Shown here piece by piece: positions 23,051 through 34,872 of a stretch of DNA of 64,000 nt (its first letter is position 1; the number at the start of each line of letters is the position of its first letter). The DNA is from Hydrangea macrophylla (Eukaryota > Streptophyta > Magnoliopsida > Cornales > Hydrangeaceae): positions 26,123,001 through 26,187,000 of the forward strand of contig CM066984.1 in NCBI GenBank assembly GCA_033977485.1, in the 5' to 3' direction. The notes beneath the pieces are model-generated. The model was given only the letters and a program-made list of their open reading frames with translations, was not told where the DNA came from and did not search any database. The position numbers and the translations under genes were made by a program.

Positions 23051-24475
23051 ATGCCACTGAAGAAGGGTAAGAAGACTGATCAGCAGTCTGACCGGGATGT
23101 TCCTTCGGCCCCGGCACCGGCTGCGGCAGTCATGACATCTGAGCAGATCATGACATCTGAGCAAATCACCGCGACCCTCACACAACTCCTGGAGGGCCAA
23201 CGTCAAATCTAGCAACAGATCGAAGCCCTGCTAGCCCAGCAAAGTAGTCCTCCAGTGGCCAGGAAACGACCCGGGAACGTTGCGTACGGTCGGGAACTAA
23301 TCTTGACCAAACAACGTGCCCGAGCCAACTCGTCCCGTGTTGAGGATGCCAGAGACATCAACAGTGGGCGCGCTGCCCGAGAGGAAAAGCAGGAGCATAT
23401 GGCTCGGGAATCAGTCCAGGGTCACTCGGTCAAGAGCCGAGTTGTCCCCAGGCGAACGGTTACCCGGAGTCATAGCCGAGTCCGATCCCAGAGGACAGCA
23501 CCCCGCCATGAAGAAGCCTCTTCCATCAACCTGACCAGTTCCTCAGATACCGGTCGGGAAGGAGTGGAGTTCCGAATCCAGGACTTGCAGAAGCAGATCG
23601 ACGGAGTGGCCAAAAAACTTGGTCAAAACCGTGTTCCGAATCAAGCCAATACCGAGACAGAGTCACCATTCTCCAGCCAGATCACGAGGTTCTCTATCCC
23701 GCGCAAATTCAAGCAGCCTCGCCTAGACCCCTATAACGGCTCGGGAAGCCCGGTCGACCATGTCCGGACCTATAAGGCTCAGATGGCCCTAGCCACCAAC
23801 TCTGATGAACTACAGTGCCTAGCCTTCCCCAACACTTTGAAAGGCCCGGCCATGCAGTAGTTCTACTCCTTGGAGCCCCGATCGGTCTGCAGCTTCAAAC
23901 AACTCAGCAAGCAGTTCATCAACCAGTTCACCGGTATGCATGAGCGGCCAAAGCCAAACATGCAGCTACTGACGGTCAAACAACGGAATAATGAGTCCCT
24001 CAAGGAGTTCACCGACCGGTTCAACCAATAGAAGCTTCAAATCCGCAATCTGAATGAGACAATTGCCATCATAGCCTTCTACTCGGGAGTTCAACACACC
24101 AAGTGCGCCGCGTCGTTCCATCGAAATCGACCGGTAACCTTGGTCAAACTCGCAGAGAGGGTTGGAAAATACATTGACACTGAAGAATTTCTGAAGATCA
24201 AAGACCCCGGGCAAGAAAGCGACAAGTCCTCCAGAAGTAAGCGAAAGCGAGATCAGCTCGGGAGTTCAGACAGTTCTTTCAGTTCACAGTAGTCCGGGTC
24301 AGGCAGCCACGACCAGACCTCCAGTTCACAGCGGTCAGAGTCCGGGAGCCCCGACACGACCCCCAGTTCACAGTGGTCTGAGTCCGGCCGCCCTGACACG
24401 ACCTCCAGTTCACATCGGTCAGGATCAAGCAGTTCCGACTTTGCCTCCAGCACTGAGAAATCAGAAGCCCGATGA
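23051..24475 (+). pseudogene. Tat-type gag with four in-frame TAG stops
   Basis: From ATG at 23051 one frame runs about 475 codons to TGA at 24473-24475, broken only by TAG codons at 23210, 23858, 24029 and 24290. The longest uninterrupted piece encodes 201 residues (23255-23860). Recognisable gag sequence includes LDPYNGSGSPVDHVRTYKAQ, LKEFTDRFN and LVKLAERVGKYIDTEEF. The C-terminus is a Ser-rich 14-residue repeat (42-bp DNA unit, about 24270-24440) instead of a zinc knuckle. The N-terminal section has an Ala/Pro patch and a basic RSHSRVRSQR stretch. The single unbroken register despite four stops suggests decay by point mutation only. Confidence 0.82.
24270..24440 (+). repeat. 42-bp coding repeat at the end of Tat-like gag
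   Basis: About four units contain CCAGTTCACAG and GGTC(A/T)GAGTCCGG and encode Ser-rich 14-residue repeats. Confidence 0.85.
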
Positions 24476-25562
24476 TCCTGATCCGACTTCCTATTTCCAT
24501 CGGTCTAGAAGAGCCCGACTACAGTGGTACTTGCTCGATCACCACATGAGGCTCCACCAATCGTCAGAGAACACATACAAAGACCTCGGGCCTAACCCCG
24601 AGGCATACAAAGACCCCGGGCTCTGAACCCAGGCACTCAAAAGACCTCGGGCTCTGAAACCAGGAACTCAAAAGACCTCGGGCTCCGAACCCAGGCACTA
24701 AAGACCTCGGGGTCACGCCCGAGGCACCGGCTTCGATTAGGTCCAACCGACGATGGGGGACAAACCCCCTAGGTGACTGATGATGGCAAGCTTTAAAAGA
24801 CCCTGCAACCACCATGTTCCAGGTCGGTTACCTACAGTTCATAGCCTCTATAAGACCCTCATCTTAGCGAAAGCTTGGGGGTCAAGACGGAGTAGTGAAC
24901 TAAACAGGTAATCACACCGGGTATCTACAGGCCTCGCGGATAACCAAGTCAAAATCTTGGACAACCCGAGCACCTACAGTACTCAGAGGCATTAACTCCA
25001 CTTAGGCCTAGACCGACGATAGAGGTGACTAAAATCTCTTAGGTTGGCCGACGATAGAGGAGCAAAAGGACCCTAAAACAACGTGATTTAGGTCGGTTCC
25101 ACCAACATGGTCAAGCTCTTCTTCCAACAGTCTTGACGAAGGCTAACTGGGCGGAAGACAACCATCCTGGGGAGCTAACATAAAAAGGACCCTAAAGCAA
25201 TACGCTTTAGGTCGGCTTTTCCAACATGGTCAAATTCTTCTCCCACAACCTTGACGAAGGTTCACGGGCAGAAGATAACCATCCTGGAGGCTAACTCAAG
25301 CAAAAAGACTCTGAAGTAGGCCGAGTCTCAACTCTCGGTCACTTCCCGAGCATTCAAAGACTCTGAATTAGGCCGGGTCTCAACTCCCGGTCAGTTCCCG
25401 AGCACCTAAAGGTCCCGAGCTAGGCTGGGTCTCAACTCTCAGTCAGTTCCTGAGGACTCAATAGGCTCAGAAGCCCCGAGGCAGCTTCCTCAAGCACTCA
25501 GACAGTGGCAAGTGGCATCAACTAATTTCCAAACTTGCCCAATATAGCATCTGGCCAATCTT
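24476..25562 (+). repeat. Repeat-rich non-coding region of the Tat-like element
   Basis: I find three sets of tandem repeats and no coding frame. About five 31-bp units (CAAAGACCTCGGGC type) lie at 24578-24727. Two units of about 120 bp lie at about 25065-25290, each with an inverted repeat such as CCTAAAGC..GCTTTAGG followed by TCGGCTT or TCGGTTC. About three 57-bp units (CGGGTCTCAACTC type) lie at 25309-25470. A pol gene would be expected here in an autonomous relative. Confidence 0.8.
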
Positions 25563-25578
25563 GGAAATGGGGGGCAGC
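25563..25578 (+). other. Polypurine tract of the Tat-like element
   Basis: GGAAATGGGGGGCAGC directly precedes the 3' LTR, where plus-strand DNA synthesis would be primed. Confidence 0.8.
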
Positions 25579-26064
25579 TGATACACCCAAAATTATGGGT
25601 AGTTTCCTACTCAAGCTAGAAGACTAATGGAAAGTGCATCTATTTCCTAATCCAATTGGGAAACCTCCACAATTAATGTCAATCAATCCTAGTACAATTA
25701 GGAAACTTACTTGATTGGTGTCAATCATACCCTAATGGGATTATGTTTCCTTATCCATGTACAAGTAGGTCTCTTACATCTATAAAAGAGACCTCTCACC
25801 CCTCATTAGGGGGCCAACTCTTTAGTCTACACAGCACCTCTACAAAATTCACCATTATATGCATACACCCGGCCGATATTACTGGTAGTGTCGCCCCTCT
25901 TTGTTGGCTCACCAGGCCCGCCGGTGATCTGCTAGTGAACGTGCTCAGACACACCCGTGGACGTAGGTACCTTCATTAACAGGGCCGAACCACATACAAA
26001 AAATAGTCTCTCTCTCTCTCCTAAATTGTTTTTACTTTACTGTTACCAATTTTTGGCATCATCA
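25579..26064 (+). repeat. 3' LTR of the Tat-like element
   Basis: TGATACACCC to CATCATCA, about 98% identical to 22499-22988, followed by the TSD ACATA. Confidence 0.93.
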
Positions 26065-26069
26065 ACATA
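26065..26069. other. Target-site duplication ACATA, right copy
   Basis: This matches 22494-22498. The host LTR remnant resumes after it. Confidence 0.92.
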
Positions 26070-26165
26070 TAAAACATGTCAAACATCATATCAATGGTAC
26101 TGAGTTAGTTTAGAGCTCACCGAACATAGTTAGGGAGAGTTTTACAAGCTTGAAGCTTTGAGCTT
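26070..26165 (-). repeat. Gypsy LTR remnant, right part
   Basis: This continues the remnant at 21768-22498. It resembles 46530-46605 of the copy B LTR, including GTTTAGAGCTCACC and the AAGCTTGAAGCTT block. Confidence 0.55.
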
Positions 26166-26555
26166 CCTCTCGTAGCATCTGTAGTGAATCCTCATTGATG
26201 CATCAAAGGGTGTCCTTACGGTAGATCATCTCTTAGCGTATCACCTCCGGATCCTGGGTACCAAATCTTTGCTGCTTAATCTGCATATGTCACTCTATCT
26301 CTGTGATAGCTCTCTATCTAACCTTTTAGGTATAGTACTGTGGATCTGCTGGCTCAATATTGCCCTCATACACATAGTGTCCTCCAAACTCATCTAGAAT
26401 GAGGCATGGTGGTACCATGCTACCTAAAAAGAGAGTATATTAAGATAGAACTAATCTTAATACACATCTATAGAATATCAAGGTTCTAGGACTAGATGGT
26501 GTGGGACAATCTGTGAACGAAAAGGTATAAACTTATGCTCTAATACAAAAAATCA
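26166..26555 (-). other. Degenerate leader or gag start of a Tekay-type element, with primer-site relic
   Basis: The minus strand has a stop-riddled frame I cannot assign (it includes LDEFGGHYVYEGNIEPADP at about 26330-26405). At 26537-26548 the minus strand reads TTGTATTAGAGC, a decayed initiator-Met-type primer site 7 bp from an LTR border at 26556. The arrangement fits the internal start of a minus-strand gypsy element. Confidence 0.5.
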
Positions 26556-27010
26556 TGTCATGCCCAGGAACTGCAAAAATAGAGAAAAATAAATTCCTTT
26601 TTGGGTCCAAAGGTAGCGACTGGTGAAGTCACATGATTGTCCACACCACATAGTACTAAGCAACAGAAAGGAATACAGATCACATGAATATAATCTAGGT
26701 TCCGGATAACAATGTAACTTAAAGTCAAAAGAAAGTTACTAACTATTACAATCAGAGTCTCGAATCAAATAGAACATAATAAATTACAAACATTGAGGCA
26801 ACATATTCCTAATTACAAAAGGTCTAAAAATTGAGTGGGATAATTAAACTACTATCTATCCTAATCTTCAATTGGTGTAGAGGTAGTCCTCGGCGTAGTA
26901 GTCCTCTTCTGTCTGACCTCCATCAGGCTAATCCTTCATAGAAACATTGTCACTGGCATAGTAGTCTTCGCCTGTAGGTCCTTCACCTATATAGTCATAA
27001 CCAGGGTGCA
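26556..27010 (-). repeat. Tekay-type 5' LTR (copy D), primer-side part
   Basis: It begins TGTCATGCCC and aligns with 44976-45425 of the copy B LTR (shared GGTCCAAA, GGCGACTGGTGAAG-like and AGTAGTCCTC blocks). The match stops near 27010, where copia leader sequence begins. The rest of this LTR resumes at 40372. Confidence 0.8.
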
Positions 27011-27024
27011 TTGGAATTTAAAAA

Positions 27025-27683
27025 TATATTGTTGCATGCACTTAAAACAAGTTTTCTAAAATAAAATTCAAAAACCGTTTTCAACACATTAGTAAACATT
27101 GGATGTTTATGGGTAGTGTGTGGAAACATTTTTCAAAAGCAAAATCCTTAATTTACTAAATCTAGTGGGAGAGGGTCTTATCAAATAACACCCACGATCT
27201 TCCATTAACGGTTTATTGTAAGATGAGTAGTGTATTCTGTGTCACCTCGCCAGGGGTGATCATTCCATACGGAGGGTACACTGCTCATTGGTTACTAGAT
27301 GTGAACTTCCTATGGATAGGATCAATCAGACGTGTTAGAGGGTGACCACCACACGGAGGCGCTACTTGAGACGGTTGTGATTGGATCCTAGTTAATGGTA
27401 CACACTAGCTAAGCTATGGATAAGGGATCACACATGGGGCATTATTCAGAAACTTAGAGATCAAATAGGTTCGGGAGTCATGGCTATTTTGCAAGAGTTG
27501 CATAGCGGATAAGTCATGATAAATCGAAAGATCGAACATTGACCACCACACGGAGGCTTTATTCTTTCGTTTCGATATTCCGGCGACTTTGTTTTTAAAT
27601 AAGAGTTTTAAGGATTCTTTTATTTCAAACTGTCAATTCTGATATCCATATTTATTTTGTTTGTTTGATTTTCAGTAATCATA
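27025..27683 (+). other. Partial leader of copia C1
   Basis: This is near-identical to 34213-34872 in C2, with only a few substitutions. It is non-coding and ends at the gag ATG. Confidence 0.85.
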
Positions 27684-30600
27684 ATGTCTGGATCTGCATT
27701 TAGTCCACTTGCTACCATACTCACTCAAAACAAGTTAACTGGAAATAACTACACTGAATGGAAACGTAACCTTGACATCGTTTTAACTGCGGAGGATCAC
27801 ATATATGTCCTCACCACCCCAAGCCCTGAAGAACCCGCGACAAATGCTTCGGCAGCTGCCAGACGGGAGTTCAACAAATGGAAGAAGTCAAATGGAATGG
27901 CCCGTTGTTACATTCTGGCCTCAATGGCTGGTGTGTTACAACACCAATTCCAATCGAACGATTCTGCCAGTGACATTATCACATCCCTGAAAAAGATGTT
28001 TGGGGAGCATGGCAGGCCTGCCAGACAGGTAGCCATGCAGAAGATAATGAGTGCAAAGATGTCGGAAGGTACTCCAGTCCAAGAACATGTTTTAAAAATG
28101 ATTGGTTATTTAAACGAACTGGAGACCTTGGGAGCCAACATCGATGCACAGACCCAAGTTGATATGATCCTAAACTCGCTGTCGCCATCATTCGCTCAAT
28201 TCAAACTTAACTATAATATGAATCAAATGGATTTTTCAATGAGCGAACTAATGAGTTCTTTACTGGCAGCGGAAGGGGTGATCAAACCTGGGGGCAGCGT
28301 TTTAAACGTTGAGAAAAGCGCTTCTTCTTCCCGATCTACACCGAAAGGTAAGAAAGGAAAGAAGAAGGCTGGCACTGGTGGTTCAAGTGTTGGACCGGTC
28401 CCTAAGATTACAAAATCTAAGGGAAAAGGTAAGGGCAAAGGGAAGGTGGGTGGCCAAGGCAAAGGAAAGTGTTTCCAATGCGGTGAGAAGGGCCACTGGA
28501 AGAGGAACTGTCCAGAATTCTTAGCTACAAGAGTTCAAGGTATGATTGAATCACATGTGATTGAAGTAAGTTTTATTACGGATACTTCAAACACTTGGTG
28601 CATTGATTCTGGTGCGACTAACCATATCTGTAATTCATTGCAGGGGTTCAGATCAACCAGGAAATGCAGTGATGGGGAGATCGTGCTTACTCTAGGTTCT
28701 AGCGCAACCGTATCTGCGGTTGCTATAGGAGTCGTAGTTTTAGAATTTTCAGACAATAAAGTTTTGATTTTATCAGATGTACTTTACGTCCCTTTAATGA
28801 GACGTAATTTAATTTCAGTTTCTAATTTAACGAATAATGGTTATTCCTTTCATTTTGGAACTGAAGTTGTCATTAAAAGAAACAGTTCTTTTATATGTTC
28901 TGGTGTTAAATCAAATGGTTTGTATGTGATTACTCCCAATATTTCAAAAGATTCTTGTTTGGAACTTAATAACTCAGTGGTAACTTTACCATCTAAAAGA
29001 AAGGAACCTTCCACTAATCCAACAAGGCTTTGGCATATGAGGCTTGGCCATATCAATCTGAATAGGATTGGCAGACTAGTCAAAGAAGGGGTCTTAGGCG
29101 ATTTGGTTCTCGAACCAATGGAAGTCTGCGAGTCTTGTTTGGAGGGTAAGATGACCAAAAGGCCCTTTCCTGCAAAGGGCAATAGGACCAATGTATTGTT
29201 GGAATTAGTTCATACTGATGTGTGTGGACCAATAAATATTAGAGCAAGGGGTGGTTATGAGTATTTCATAACATTTACCGATGACCACTCTAGGTATGGA
29301 TATGTGTACCTAATGCAGCACAAGTCTGAAGCCTTTGAAAAGTTCAAAGAGTTTAGGACTGAAGTGGAGAAGCAATCGGGCACACATATCAAGGCCATTC
29401 GATCTGATCGAGGTGGCGAGTACCTCTCTAATGAGTTTATTGATCACCTCATACAGAATGGGATTCTGTCACAGTTGACTGCACCTGGTACGCCTCAGCA
29501 GAACGGTGTAGCGGAGAGAAGGAATCGGACTCTTTTAGACATGACTAGGTCGATGATGAGTTATTCAGAGTTGCCATTATTCCTTTGGGGTTATGCTTTG
29601 GAAACCGCTGCATACATACTAAATCTAGTACCAAGCAAATCTGTTCCCAGGACACCACAAGAGATGTGGATTGGGCGCAAGCCTTCTTTGCAACATCTCC
29701 GGATATGGGGGTGTCTGGCACATGTGCTTAAAGGAAAGATGAGCAAATTGGATTCTAGATCAGAAGTATGTTACTTTGTAAGGGTACTTATGGATGGTAT
29801 TTTTATGATCCAAGAGAACAGAAAGTGTTTGTTAGTACAAATGCTGTTTTCTTGGAGGATGATTATATCATGAACCATAAACCTAAGGGAAGGATAGATC
29901 TTAGAGAGATAGAAGGAGAGCCCTCAGTCCAACCCGCAGTTGATAACGATGAAAATCAAGAAAATACCACTTCTTCACCCATTTCCTCACCGGTACCTCG
30001 TCGTAGTGGGAGGATTATCAGCCAGCCTGATAGATACATGTTCTTAGGAGAAGTTTTTGAAGCTGTCTCCATAGAATCTGAATCTGATCCTACCACTTAC
30101 GAAGAGGCAATGGCTGATGTTGATTCAGCTCATTGGATTAAAGCTATGAAGGCTGAATTGGAATCTATGGATTCCAATCAGGTCTGGGATCTTGTAGAAC
30201 TTCCAGCCAATATTAAACCCATTGGCTGCAAGTGGGCCTATAAGAGGAAAAGAGGATCTGATGGAAAGGTTGAGACCTTTAAGGCAAGGCTTGTGGCGAA
30301 AGGCTATACTCAGAGGGAGGGCATTGACTATGAGGAAACCTTCTCGCCGATAGCCATGCTCAAGTCCATCAGAATACTCTTATCCATTGCTGCATGCCTA
30401 GATTATGAAATCTGGCAGATGGACGTCAAGACTGCATTCTTGAATGGCAATCTTGAGGAGGACATCTATATGCAACAACCAGAAGGGTTCATAGCTGGTC
30501 GGAAAGGTAACTTGGTATGCAAGTTGCAAAAGTCCATTTATGGGCTTAAGCAGGCATCCAGAAGTTGGAATATCCGATTTGACCAAGCGGTCAAGTCGTT

Positions 30601-31663
30601 TGGTTTCATACAGAATCTGGATGAGCCTTGTGTATACAAGAAATGTGAAGGGAAAGTAGTGGCTTTTCTTGTGCTTTACGTTGACGACATTCTACTCATT
30701 GGGAATGATGTAGCGGCGCTGTCAACGGTCAAGGTTTGGCTAGCTAGTACTTTCGATATGAAGGATCTAGGAGAGGCGAGCTATATTCTTGGGATAAAGC
30801 TCTTTCGGGATCGCAAGCGAAAGATAATGGGATTATCTCAAGCTGGTTATATCGAGAAAGTGCTAACTAGGTTTTCAATGGATAATTCGAAGAAAGGTTT
30901 GTTACCTTTCAGGCATGGTTTAGCATTTTCCAAGGACCAGTGTCCAAAGACACAAGAGGAGAGGAATCGCATGGCAGGAATTCCCTATGCCTCGGCAGTG
31001 GGAAGTCTCATGTATGCGATGTTATGCACTAGACCAGATATCTGCTTTGCCGTTGGCATGGTTAGCAGGTATCAATCGAATCCTGGTCCAGAGCACTGGA
31101 CAGCCGTTAAACATATTCTTAAGTACTTGAGAAGAACTAAAGATTACATGCTTATGTACGGCGGTAGTGAGTTAATTCCAGTAGGATACACTGACTCGGA
31201 CTTTATGTCAGATAAAGATTCGAGAAAGTCGACATCCGGACATCTCTTTACCTTGGGAGGTGGTGCTGTTAGTTGGAGGAGCATTAAGCAGAAATGCATT
31301 ACAGACTCAACTACAGAAGCTGAGTATGTGGCTGCTTGTGAAGCCGCAAAGGAAGCTGTTTGGCTCAAGAAGTTCCTTATGGAACTTGAGGTGGTACCAG
31401 CGTCGTTGTCACCTATTACGCTATACTGCGATAATAGTGGGGCAGTGACTCAGTCCAAGGAGCCAAGGAACCACGGGAAGGGAAAGCATGTAGAGCGGAA
31501 ATATCACCTAATCCGAGATATAGTTCAACGTGGAGATGTGACTGTCACCAAGATTGCCACCGCTGACAATCTTGCTGATCCGTTTACAAAGGCCTTACCA
31601 CAGAAGGTCTTTGATCGTCATCTAGATAGTCTAGGTCTTAGATGTAGTTCTGAATGGTTGTGA
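27684..31663 (+). pseudogene. Copia gag-pol polyprotein of C1 (one frameshift)
   Basis: The polyprotein makes capsid, protease, integrase and RT-RNase H. Gag starts [18 protein letters not shown]. The zinc knuckle [14 protein letters not shown] is at residues 263-276 and the protease DSG at 308-310. Integrase has HHCC (H451, C482, C485) and D512, D575, E611, a D,D(35)E spacing. A 10-bp deletion near 29780 shifts the frame between integrase and RT, giving frames 27684-29873 and 29768-31663. The second holds RT ([23 protein letters not shown]) and RNase H ([16 protein letters not shown]). Otherwise it is near-identical to C2 and C3, so the lesion is recent. Confidence 0.95.
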
Positions 31664-31678
31664 GTGCAAGTGGGAGTT

Positions 31679-33173
31679 TGTTGGGTTTGTGCCCTCAAAC
31701 CATTACTTTATGTATGAGACATTAGCATTATAATATATGGATATCAGCTTTACATTTCATTGTGTATGTTTCTTTCATGAGATGATTGTTTTGTCCTTAA
31801 GTATCATAGTAAGCAATTCATGTGTGTATGAGATACACACAAGTGAGATACGAATTACTATTCTTTGATACTTAGAATATGTCACAGTGGATGATGAGAC
31901 TGGATACCTCATCAGGTCTACACTGTAGCATAATTAACTACCATTGGATGGAGTGATTAATCTCAATCACTAGAGTGTAGCTCTTAGTTGATATGCTAGT
32001 GCTTATAGTGCATTGACGGACCTGAGCTTTCCTATTGACGCTTAAGGCTGTCAACAGTCAATAGGAACTCATAACTTGTATAAGGTACGTGTTCTCAATC
32101 TTGAGATGATTATGAACACAGACTATGGATATGGCTGCTTTGACTTACCAATCAGTGAGGTCTATAGAAGATCAACACCTGGGTATCTTGGGTATGTCAT
32201 GTCCATAGGGTTGTGAACATATATTGTCAAGATAGAATCTACCCTCTGATTCAGAGTAAGCATTCCCTTGAGAATGTCACCAAGTTGATTACTGAGTACT
32301 GCAGTCTTGTTGATAAGAGTTATCAACATGTTTGGTAATCATGAGTAGTGAATGGGACTCAAGGAATACAAGAAGTAATCATGATTCAGGTTGACAGTAA
32401 CAGTTATCCGACTACCTGAATATGATTACGAATGCTGACGGTAGAGGGACATTAGTACACCATACAAGTCTAGTTATCGCTTCGGATATGTTCTTTTGCG
32501 TTGGAGTTCAGTTATCGTTTTATAGTGGAATAAACGTTAACTGACCAGTTAGTTAGTTTGCTGATCAAAGAGTTTGGTCATGGTAATTAACAAACTGGTC
32601 TGAGCCAACAATAAAGAACCTAGGAGGTCCCACTCTTAGCTCCGCTAGGATGCTTGGAAAGACACTTGAGGAAGCTGTTAAGACAAGTTCGATCGATTGA
32701 CGTATGTTCGATCGATTGAAGTCAGCAGGTTCGATCGATCGAGAATGGTTCGATCGATCGAAGGTTCGATTGATCGAAGTCACTTCGATCGATTGAAGTC
32801 TAGGTCGGTTCTGGAAATCTATAAATAGGGCAGCTGCGTTCTGGAAGTAAGTGATCGTCGTTTTATACGCAGAAGCTGCAGAAACTATCATAGTCTTCCC
32901 AAAACCTTCCTATCCTCTCTATTAGGGTTCCCACCAACCCTAGTCTTTCCGGCAGGCATCCGCAGGAGTCATAAGGGTGAAGATCATCTAGTGGAGGCTG
33001 CTGGAAGTTAAAGTTTCAGAATTGGGTTCAAGACACTAAGGTATAATTCTTGCACCCCCTTGTACGCATCTATGGAATTGACGAGTAGTAGATCCTGGAA
33101 TACCAAAAGTTTTATAACTTAACCTATTTCCGCTGCGCGTTTAAACTCTAACTTTAAACCACTTTTTTCTTCA
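31679..33173 (+). repeat. Copia LTR shared by C1 (3') and C2 (5')
   Basis: It runs from TGTTGGGTTTG to TTTCTTCA, 1495 bp. It follows a purine-rich AAGTGGGAGTT and precedes a primer site at 33176. It is near-identical to 38876-40371 and to both C3 LTRs. Confidence 0.95.
32688..32827 (+). promoter_or_regulatory. U3 palindrome cluster and TATA box, shared C1/C2 LTR
   Basis: Six motifs of the TTCGATCGATCGAA type lie within 32688-32798, and TATAAATA follows at 32820-32827. Some copies are decayed (GATCGATTGAA). The close upstream position suggests a transcription-factor array; this is inference. Confidence 0.6.
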
Positions 33174-33175
33174 AT

Positions 33176-33187
33176 TGGTATCAGAGC
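33176..33187 (+). other. Primer-binding site of copia C2
   Basis: TGGTATCAGAGC, exact initiator tRNA-Met type, 2 bp after the LTR. Confidence 0.9.
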
Positions 33188-34872
33188 CAGGCTCGTTTGG
33201 ATCTATAGATACGTTTTTGGAACCCTAGTTTTGATTTGCATGTTGATTTTGGAACTGTTTTCGAAACTGCATCGTCACAGATCTGTTTCTGCAGTGTTAT
33301 CGTAGCAGAATACAAAACTGTGATTGCATAGGATGCAAGGTGGGTTCGATCGATCGAACTTGTTTCGATCGATCGAACATTCTGTTCTCAATCAATCGAA
33401 CTAGTTTCGATCGATCGAAGCCTTCTGGTGTTCGATCGATCGAATAGTGTTAGATCGACCGAGACAGATTCTCTATCCAGGTGTTCTGTTCACAGTTGTA
33501 AAGGTTTTTTAAATTATACTTTAATCTTAAATTATTTCTGTAAAATTTTTAAATTATTCTGTGAAACAGAATGTTCAAACGATTGAACAGTGTTCAATCG
33601 TTCGAAGGTTCGAGCGATCGAACGGTCTTCGATCGATCGAACTGTGACAGAGAAGTAAGATGCTGTTTTAAGCTCTAATTCAGTATGTAAAGTGTTTATA
33701 TACTGTGTGAATCAATTAAGTGTTCCAATAGTTACATATATTTGTTATGTATGTGTGGATGCGTGTACGACTAACCCTTTTGCAGCAAAATTAGTCGCTA
33801 TCTCCCATGGCACCAAGTCCTTTAAATATTTATATTTAAATTGTTTGAGATTGGTGCATGTTGTAATTTATTAATGGTTTGGTTTTAAGGCGTATGTAAA
33901 GGGCGCTGCGGCTTCAATCCTACGAAAAGGAAAGTCGCACCGGTTTCCCTAGCCTTTTATTTCTTTTTTGCTATTTCCTTTTTTTCTAGATAAATTGTAA
34001 GCTTCAAAAGAAGCATAGGTCCAATGTAATAGAATTAGAAATTCCATGAAGATGGAGCAAGGAGCCGTTGTCCATAAAGATGGAGCCGGAGGCGACCAAA
34101 CCAAGAAGGTGGATCTATGGAAATAGAGCTATGGGAGATAGAGGCATTGTTTGAATGCCTATATTTCATTTTAGTTTTTTGTTTTATGTGCTTGTTTTGT
34201 GATTGGCGTATAATACATTGTTGCATGCACTTAAAACAAGTTTTCTAAAATAAAATTCAAAAACCGTTTTCAACACATTAGTAAACATTGGATGTTTATG
34301 GGTAGTGTGTGGAAACATTTTTCAAAAGCAAAATCCTTAATTTACTAAATCTAGTGGGAGAGGGTCTTATCAAATAAAACCCACGATCTTCCATTAATGG
34401 TTCATTGTAAGATGAGTAGTGTATTCTGTGTCACCTCGCCAGGGGTGATCATTCCATACGGAGGGTACACTGCTCATTGGTTACTAGATGTGAACTTCCT
34501 ATGGATAGGATCAATCAGACGTGTTAGAGGGTGACCACCACACGGAGGCGCTACTTGAGACGGTTGTGATTGGATCCTAGTTAATGGTACACACTAGCTA
34601 AGCTATGGATAAGGGATCACACACGGGGCATTATTCAGAAACTTAGAGATCAAATAGGTTCGGGAGTCATGGCTATTTTGCAAGAGTTGCATAGCGGATA
34701 AGTCATGATAAATCGAAAGATCGAACATTGACCACCACACGGAGGCTTTATTCTTTCGTTTCGATATTCCGGCGACTTTGTTTTTAAATAAGAGTTTTAA
34801 GGATTCTTTTATTTCAAACTGTCAATTCTGATATCCATATTTATTTTGTTTGTTTGATTTTCAGTAATCATA
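33188..34872 (+). other. Leader of copia C2 with palindrome cluster
   Basis: This 1.7-kb non-coding leader carries a second GATCGATC cluster at 33344-33652 with perfect copies such as TTCGATCGATCGAA and variants such as GTTCAAACGATTGAAC. A block from 33800 to 34200 has no coding signal. The segment from about 34203 is shared with C1. Confidence 0.8.

Larger units (their letters stand above)
22499..26064 (+). mobile_element. Tat-like non-autonomous gypsy element (gag only)
   Basis: The 3566-bp element has 490- and 486-bp LTRs, a primer site, a gag with internal stops, a repeat-rich non-coding stretch, a polypurine tract and an exact ACATA TSD. There is no room for, and no trace of, protease, RT or integrase. 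LTRs differ at about ten sites plus small indels, so it is fairly young. It would need pol enzymes from another element. Confidence 0.88.
27011..33173 (+). mobile_element. Copia element C1, 5' truncated
   Basis: It has no 5' LTR or primer site. It starts inside the leader at the equivalent of about 34203 in C2, then carries a complete but frameshifted gag-pol and a 3' LTR (31679-33173) that also serves as the 5' LTR of C2. The left junction has ATTGG at the breakpoint and a short A/T-rich filler. About 60 bp of the host LTR also seem to be missing, so a deletion removed the left end after insertion. Confidence 0.88.

Noticed and set aside
24441..24815. Frames in the Tat-like repeats (24441-24626, 24564-24815)
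   Set aside because: They follow the 31-bp repeats, change frame between units and lack homology.
26330..26405. Possible host exon (LDEFGGHYVYEGNIEPADP on the minus strand)
   Set aside because: Stops interrupt the frame soon after, no splice pattern fits, and it lies just inside an LTR border with a primer-site relic, so element leader or gag relic is more likely.
32565..32891. Frames of about 105 codons in copia LTRs (also 48145-48462 and 55336-55653)
   Set aside because: They run through the palindrome cluster and TATA region and give Arg/Ser-rich periodic peptides. They are antisense to element transcription and unlike any family.
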